64,000 bases of DNA. Source: an uncultured Prevotellaceae bacterium. Lineage in GTDB: Bacteria; Bacteroidota; Bacteroidia; Bacteroidales; Bacteroidaceae. Location of the stretch: positions 1-64,000 of the forward strand of contig CACXTX010000002.1 of assembly GCA_902770635.1 (NCBI GenBank). Reading direction: 5' to 3'. The position numbers were made by a program, and so were the translations under genes. Shown in pieces: positions 59,644 to 64,000 of the stretch (the first letter of the stretch is position 1; each line of letters starts with the position of its first letter). The notes below the pieces were generated by a model that saw nothing but the letters and a program-made list of their open reading frames with translations, did no database searches and had not been told where the DNA came from.

Positions 59644-60842
59644 TGTTAGACAAGAATTCAAAGATTTATATAGCAGGCCACCATGGATTGGTTGGTTCTG
59701 CTATTTGGAATAACCTAAAGACAAAAGGTTATAACAATTTGGTGGGTCGCAGCCACAAGGAACTGGACTTGACCGACCAAATGGAGGTCAAAAAGTTCTT
59801 CGATGAAGAACAACCCGATGCTGTAGTACTGGCAGCCGCCTTTGTAGGAGGCATTATGGCCAACTCGCTATATCGTGCCGACTTCATTATGATGAACATG
59901 AAGATTCAGTGCAATGTCATTTCTGAAGCATACGCTCATGGTGTTAAGAAATTATTGTTCCTCGGTAGCACCTGTATCTATCCGAAGAACGCGCCTCAAC
60001 CCATGAAAGAAGATTGTTTATTGACATCTCCCCTAGAATACACCAATGAGGAATATGCTATTGCCAAAATTGCCGGCCTGAAGATGTGCGAGAGTTACAA
60101 TCTCCAATATGGTACGAATTATATTGCCGTCATGCCCACCAACCTCTATGGTCCTAATGACAATTTCCATTTGGAGAATAGCCACGTCATGCCAGCCATG
60201 ATGCGCAAGATTTATCTAGCCAAACTCATCCACGATGGTGCCTGGGATAAGATTGCCATAGACCTCAACAAACGACCAGTAGAAGGCGTCACCGGTGAAG
60301 GACTACTCAGCCATCAGCCATCTTACATCTTACATCGAGACGAGGTTTTATCAAAACTAGCAAAATATGGTATTTTTGATAACCGAGTCGTCCTTTGGGG
60401 TACTGGAACACCCCTCCGCGAGTTCCTGTGGAGTGAAGACATGGCTGATGCCTCCGTTCACGTACTGCTGAATGTCGATTTCAAGGACATCATTGGCATT
60501 GAGAAATATTCCTCAGTCCATTACGGAGCCAGTACGGATGGTGCTGTAGACCGTAATCACAGTGCAGGTCGTGGTGGTGCCATTCCTTCATTGGGAGAAA
60601 TTCGCAACTGCCATATCAATGTTGGCACCGGTAAGGAACTGACCATCCGCGAGCTATCCGAACTGGTCGTAAAGGCAGTCGGTTTCGAAGGTATTGTAGA
60701 ATTCGACACCTCCAAGCCCGACGGCACTATGCGCAAACTCATTGACGTTTCGAAACTCCACTCTCTAGGCTGGACACATAAAGTAGATATTGAAGACGGT
60801 GTAAGCAAATTATTCGAATGGTATAAAAACTCGTTGAAATAA
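59643..60842 (+). CDS. fcl: GDP-L-fucose synthase
   Basis: A 399-aa epimerase/reductase finishing GDP-L-fucose, a surface-sugar precursor. NADP motif AGHHGLVGSAIW (about 10-21), STCIYPKNAPQPMKE, the catalytic Tyr-x-x-x-Lys in EEYAIAKIAG and GPNDNFHLENSHVMPA are present. It is about 70-80 residues longer than the E. coli enzyme. One extra piece, GEGLLSHQPSYILH (about 220-233), is encoded by a heptamer tract at 60308-60335. Another loop, HYGASTDGAVDRNHSAGRGG (about 296-315), may also be an insert. It is coupled to gmd by TAATG. Confidence 0.93.
   Translation: MLDKNSKIYIAGHHGLVGSAIWNNLKTKGYNNLVGRSHKELDLTDQMEVKKFFDEEQPDAVVLAAAFVGGIMANSLYRADFIMMNMKIQCNVISEAYAHGVKKLLFLGSTCIYPKNAPQPMKEDCLLTSPLEYTNEEYAIAKIAGLKMCESYNLQYGTNYIAVMPTNLYGPNDNFHLENSHVMPAMMRKIYLAKLIHDGAWDKIAIDLNKRPVEGVTGEGLLSHQPSYILHRDEVLSKLAKYGIFDNRVVLWGTGTPLREFLWSEDMADASVHVLLNVDFKDIIGIEKYSSVHYGASTDGAVDRNHSAGRGGAIPSLGEIRNCHINVGTGKELTIRELSELVVKAVGFEGIVEFDTSKPDGTMRKLIDVSKLHSLGWTHKVDIEDGVSKLFEWYKNSLK
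60308..60335 (+). repeat. In-frame heptamer tract inside fcl
   Basis: Units CAGCCAT, CAGCCAT, CTTACAT and CTTACAT follow each other exactly and encode part of the extra loop LLSHQPSYILH. Confidence 0.85.
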
Positions 60843-60866
60843 GGTAACCAATTAAATAAAAAGCCT

Positions 60867-61703
60867 ATGCAACCAATTAAAACCTTAAACGACATGATAG
60901 TCTTCCTGCAAGAACGGGGAGACCGCAGACGTGTCGCAGTGGTGTCAGCCAATGATGCCAGTACCCGTTATGCAGTAGAGAAAGGTAAGGAAATGGGATT
61001 TATTGATCCCATCTATGTTGACGGTGACAGCCCTGAAGAGTGTGCACGCCGCGCTGTTGCCATGTGTAAGAGTGGTGAGGCCAATATCCTCATGAAAGGT
61101 CTTATCAATACTGATGTCCTACTACGCGCCATATTAGACAAGGAGAATGGCATTATCCGCCCAGGTCACGTACTGACTCACGTCGCAATGGCCGAAATTC
61201 CAAAGTATGAGAAACTGCTTTTCTTTACTGATGCAGCTGTGATTCCAGTCCCCACTCCCACCCAGCGCCGTCAGCAAATCCACTATATGAATTATGTGTG
61301 CCATGCGTTGGGAATTGAGGAACCACGTATCTCGCTCATCCACTGCGCAGAGAAAGTCAGTGCCAAGGCATTCCCCTATACAGCTGACTATCTTGATATT
61401 ATTGCTGAGGCACAGACGGGCCAGTTTGGGCGTTGCATAATTGACGGCCCACTTGACCTGAAGACCTCTCTTGATGCAGTTAGCTTGCACGAGAAGGGTA
61501 TCCATAGTGTCATTGATGGACAGGCAGATGCCCTTATCTTCCCAGACATCGTGGCTGGCAACGTCTTTTATAAGACACTGACGCTCTTTGCTTATGCTAA
61601 AACAGCTGGCGTCTTGCAGGGGACACAGTGTCCTTGTGTGGTATCATCACGTGCAGACAGTCCAGAATCCAAGTACTACTCACTTGCTTTAGCCGCTATA
61701 TGA
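60867..61703 (+). CDS. ptb: Phosphate butyryltransferase family protein
   Basis: A 278-aa enzyme of the PTA/PTB family that swaps CoA for phosphate on short acyl groups. Signatures are ANDASTRYAVEKGKEMG, GEANILMKGLINTDVLLRA (about residues 69-87), RPGHVLTHVAM, GRCIIDGPLDLKTS and ADALIFPDIVAGN. It is followed by the matching kinase with an ATGA overlap. Together they turn butyryl- or branched acyl-CoA into the acid plus ATP. In this lineage branched-chain substrates are as likely as butyrate. Confidence 0.9.
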   Translation: MQPIKTLNDMIVFLQERGDRRRVAVVSANDASTRYAVEKGKEMGFIDPIYVDGDSPEECARRAVAMCKSGEANILMKGLINTDVLLRAILDKENGIIRPGHVLTHVAMAEIPKYEKLLFFTDAAVIPVPTPTQRRQQIHYMNYVCHALGIEEPRISLIHCAEKVSAKAFPYTADYLDIIAEAQTGQFGRCIIDGPLDLKTSLDAVSLHEKGIHSVIDGQADALIFPDIVAGNVFYKTLTLFAYAKTAGVLQGTQCPCVVSSRADSPESKYYSLALAAI

Positions 61704-62767
61704 GAATCTTAGTTATCAATCCTGGCTCCACATCTACAAAAATGGCTGTCTACGAAGACGAGAAACCTATTCTTCTTCGTAACATCGCACATTCCGCTGA
61801 AGAATTGGCTCCTTTCGGGAACATTACCGAACAACAGGAGTTTCGCCGTCAACTAGTGCTAGAAGAACTCAAAGCGGCCGACATCCCCTTGGAATTTGAT
61901 GCCGTCATTGGACGTGGAGGGCTGGTAAAACCTATCAGTGGTGGAGTATATGAAATCAACCAACGTATGCTTGACGACACCTTGCATGGTTGTGTCATGC
62001 ATAGTCATGCCTGCAACTTAGGATGTCTGCTGGCTCATGAGATAGCTGCTCGAATTCCAGGATGCCGTTCCTTCATTGCCGACCCCGGTGTAGTTGATGA
62101 GCTTTCACCATTAGCACGTATCAGCGGTAGTCCTTTGATGCCACGCATCTGCATTTGGCATGCCTTGAACCAGCGAGCTATTGCCCGTCGTTATGCCCGA
62201 GGCATTGGCAAGGAATACGAAGAACTGAATCTGATAATATGTCACCTTGGTGGTGGCATCAGTGTAGCAGCACACGAGAAAGGCAAGGCTATTGATGCCA
62301 ACAATGCCCTAGACGGTGAGGGACCTTTCTCACCAGAACGTGCTGGCAGCCTTCCTGCAGTGGATCTCATTCGTCTCTGTTTTAGCGGGAAATACAATGA
62401 GGAAGAACTTCTGAAGCGTATTGCCGGCAAGGCAGGGTTGAACGCCCACCTAGGGACAAACAACATGCGCGAGATTCTGAAACGCATCCAGCAAGGAGAT
62501 GAACATGCCCAACTCATTGTGGATGCTATGATTTACCATATTGCAAAAAACATTGCAGCTGAGTCTGCCGTACTTTGCGGCCATGTCGATGCAATACTCA
62601 TCACAGGCGGTATGGCCCATTCCGACTATATTATCAGTCGACTACGTAAGCGTATCGAATTTCTGGCTCCCGTATATACTTTCCCTGGCGAAGACGAAAT
62701 GGAAGCTTTGGCACTCAATGCCCTTGCAGTATTACAAGGCAAACGAGAGGCAAAACTATATGAATAA
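61700..62767 (+). CDS. buk: Butyrate kinase
   Basis: A 355-aa acetokinase-family enzyme. Signatures are ILVINPGSTSTKMAVYE (residues 2-18), DAVIGRGGLVKPISGG, HACNLGCLLAHEIA, NLIICHLGGGISVAAH and ESAVLCGHVDAILITGGMA. The frame extends upstream to 61628 inside ptb, but the ATG at 61700 overlapping the ptb stop matches the family start (MRILVINPGS). It works after ptb in making ATP from acyl phosphate. Confidence 0.92.
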   Translation: MRILVINPGSTSTKMAVYEDEKPILLRNIAHSAEELAPFGNITEQQEFRRQLVLEELKAADIPLEFDAVIGRGGLVKPISGGVYEINQRMLDDTLHGCVMHSHACNLGCLLAHEIAARIPGCRSFIADPGVVDELSPLARISGSPLMPRICIWHALNQRAIARRYARGIGKEYEELNLIICHLGGGISVAAHEKGKAIDANNALDGEGPFSPERAGSLPAVDLIRLCFSGKYNEEELLKRIAGKAGLNAHLGTNNMREILKRIQQGDEHAQLIVDAMIYHIAKNIAAESAVLCGHVDAILITGGMAHSDYIISRLRKRIEFLAPVYTFPGEDEMEALALNALAVLQGKREAKLYE

Positions 62768-62769
62768 AG

Positions 62770-62803
62770 AAAGGAGCGGATTAGAAGATCCGCCCCTTTT
62801 TTT
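62770..62803. terminator. Bidirectional terminator between buk and xylB
   Basis: GGAGCGGAT (62773-62781) pairs with ATCCGCCCC (62788-62796) with one mismatch. It is followed by seven T on the plus strand and preceded by an A-rich stretch that serves the minus strand. Confidence 0.8.
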
Positions 62804-62818
62804 AGTTTGTCCTACAGC

Positions 62819-64000
62819 TTACAACTTTCCTGCAAGCACTTCTTTCCAACGGGCATAAGCCTCCGCATATGCAGCACGATCTGCTTGTTTAGGCTCAATG
62901 ACCTGTAGCTTGTCAAGAGAAGCAAATGCCTCCTTGTTATCCTTGTAGATACCAGCACCGATACCAGCACCTTTTGCAGCACCGACAGAGCCATCCGTAT
63001 CATAGAGTTCAATTGTTGCACCACTGACGCCAGCCAGTGTATCGCGGAACAATGGACTAAGGAACATATTTGCCTTACCTGCATGTATCTTCTTGATATC
63101 CATTCCCATCTGTTGCATAATCTCCATACCATAACAGAATGAGAACACGATTCCCTCTTGAGCAGCACGAACCAAATGAGCCTTACTATGCTTATTAAAG
63201 TTGACGCCATTAATAGAACACCCGATTTCCTTGTTCTCCAGCACACGCTCTGCGCCGTTACCAAATGGCACAATCGTCACACCATCACTACCAATAGGAG
63301 CTGTTGCAGCCAAATCATTCATGTCAGCATAACTGATATCAGGAGTAATGTTACGATGAACCCATGCGTTCAAGATGCCAGTGCCATTGATGCAAAGCAA
63401 AACGCCCAAACGGGTCTGATCTACATGATGATTAACATGGGCAAAAGTATTCACACGAGACTTGGGATCATAATTCACATCACCCAATACACCATAAACC
63501 ACACCCGATGTACCCGCTGTAGCAGCAATTTCGCCAGGATTCAGCACGTTTAACGACAATGCGTTATTGGGCTGGTCACCACCACGATAAGTAATCGGAG
63601 TACCAGCTTTCAGCCCCAGTTCAGTAGCAGCCTCTGCACTTACCACGCTCTGTTCTGCAAAGGTAGGAACGATGTCAGCTATCAAGGAATTGTCAAAGCC
63701 ATAATAATCCATCAGGAAATCGGCCACTTTGTTGTTTTTAAAATCCCAGAACATACCCTCGCTCAATCCGCTAACCGTTGTGTTAACGGTGCAGGAGAGA
63801 CGCATAGCGATATAATCACCAGGCAACATAACCTTATATATACTACTATAAGTCTCGGGCTCGTTCTCTTTTACCCATGCCAATTTTGCGGCAGTAAAGT
63901 TACCGGGAGAGTTCAGCAAGTAACTCAAGCATTTCTCTGAGCCTAAATCCTTGAAAGCTTTTTCACCATAAGGTACAGCACGAGAGTCACACCAGATAAT
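62819..64000 (-). CDS. xylB: Xylulokinase, 5' end beyond the window
   Basis: The last 393 codons of an FGGY-family sugar kinase; the gene continues past base 64000. The frame runs through the edge with WCDSRAVPYGEKAFKDLG, typical of xylulose kinase. SPGNFTAAKLAWVKENEPE, MLPGDYIAMRLS, the catalytic Asp region YRGGDQPNNALSLN, ATAGTSGVVYG and the C-terminal GAAKGAGIGAG ATP-binding loop follow. The enzyme phosphorylates D-xylulose in xylose use, which fits a plant-polysaccharide-degrading gut or rumen bacterium. The start codon cannot be seen. Confidence 0.92.
   Translation of the reverse strand: MIWCDSRAVPYGEKAFKDLGSEKCLSYLLNSPGNFTAAKLAWVKENEPETYSSIYKVMLPGDYIAMRLSCTVNTTVSGLSEGMFWDFKNNKVADFLMDYYGFDNSLIADIVPTFAEQSVVSAEAATELGLKAGTPITYRGGDQPNNALSLNVLNPGEIAATAGTSGVVYGVLGDVNYDPKSRVNTFAHVNHHVDQTRLGVLLCINGTGILNAWVHRNITPDISYADMNDLAATAPIGSDGVTIVPFGNGAERVLENKEIGCSINGVNFNKHSKAHLVRAAQEGIVFSFCYGMEIMQQMGMDIKKIHAGKANMFLSPLFRDTLAGVSGATIELYDTDGSVGAAKGAGIGAGIYKDNKEAFASLDKLQVIEPKQADRAAYAEAYARWKEVLAGKL

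Noticed and set aside
1..64000. tRNA, rRNA, tmRNA, CRISPR arrays, transposases
   Set aside because: No cloverleaf, rRNA block, spacer-repeat alternation or transposase motif was noticed by eye. The heptamer tracts have no spacers and are not CRISPR. A tRNA scan would settle small RNAs.

Overview
The window reads as a chromosomal segment of a Bacteroidales bacterium, most likely Prevotellaceae. Three things point there. Promoters are of the TTTG-N19/20-TAnnTTTG type, and most starts lack a Shine-Dalgarno sequence. The primary sigma factor is short (290 aa, no region 1.1). Lineage-typical genes occur, such as paired AddA/AddB-like nucleases, a pppGpp synthetase with a dead hydrolase domain and a lysine-type SerA. 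I saw no tRNA, rRNA, CRISPR array or transposase. Identification is by protein recognition only; no database was searched.

Layout. 1-3.65 kb: an AT-rich accessory patch with a WYL regulator (minus strand), two unrecognised proteins and a GIY-YIG nuclease, closed by a run of RNA hairpins and a terminator. 3.9-10.5 kb: a minus-strand block with a partner-switching trio (RsbW-like kinase, STAS protein, membrane ATPase), dapA, glgB, a YhcH-family protein and a MORN-repeat protein. 10.6-24.2 kb: kdsB, a DnaJ-like protein, a UshA-like nucleotidase, nudC, a MORN-GH25 lysozyme, trmN6, then lon-tgt-lptF/G, a DEAD-box helicase and rpoD. 24.2-32.3 kb: an outer-membrane barrel-like protein and addA-addB. 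32.3-35 kb (minus): HAD phosphatase, panB and an MFS transporter. 35.2-41.5 kb: an exported protein, the pppGpp synthetase, and a very large secreted protein next to a relic of an AraC regulator. 42-49.6 kb: lipoprotein, pepD, Skp-like protein, DbpA-like helicase, serC, an inserted four-helix-bundle gene, serA and a HAD phosphatase. 49.6-64 kb: malQ, mltG, glnS, TPR protein, DedA, the GDP-fucose genes manC-gmd-fcl, the ptb-buk pair, and the 3' part of xylulokinase.

How the genes work together. Three cell-envelope or carbohydrate themes recur: glycogen/starch (glgB, malQ), surface sugars (kdsB, lptF/G, manC-gmd-fcl) and cell wall (GH25, mltG, dapA). serC and serA make serine, and ptb-buk makes acyl phosphate and ATP.

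Most notable observation. Tracts of exact 7-bp tandem repeats occur at about a dozen sites. Some lie between genes, ending exactly at start or stop codons. Others are inserted in frame inside coding sequences (addB, the ppGpp synthetase, a DbpA-like helicase, fcl). At one site inverted arrays of the same heptamers bracket a four-helix-bundle (S23/IVS-family) gene between serC and serA, like a hairpin-borne insertion element. This is the best candidate here for an undescribed system.
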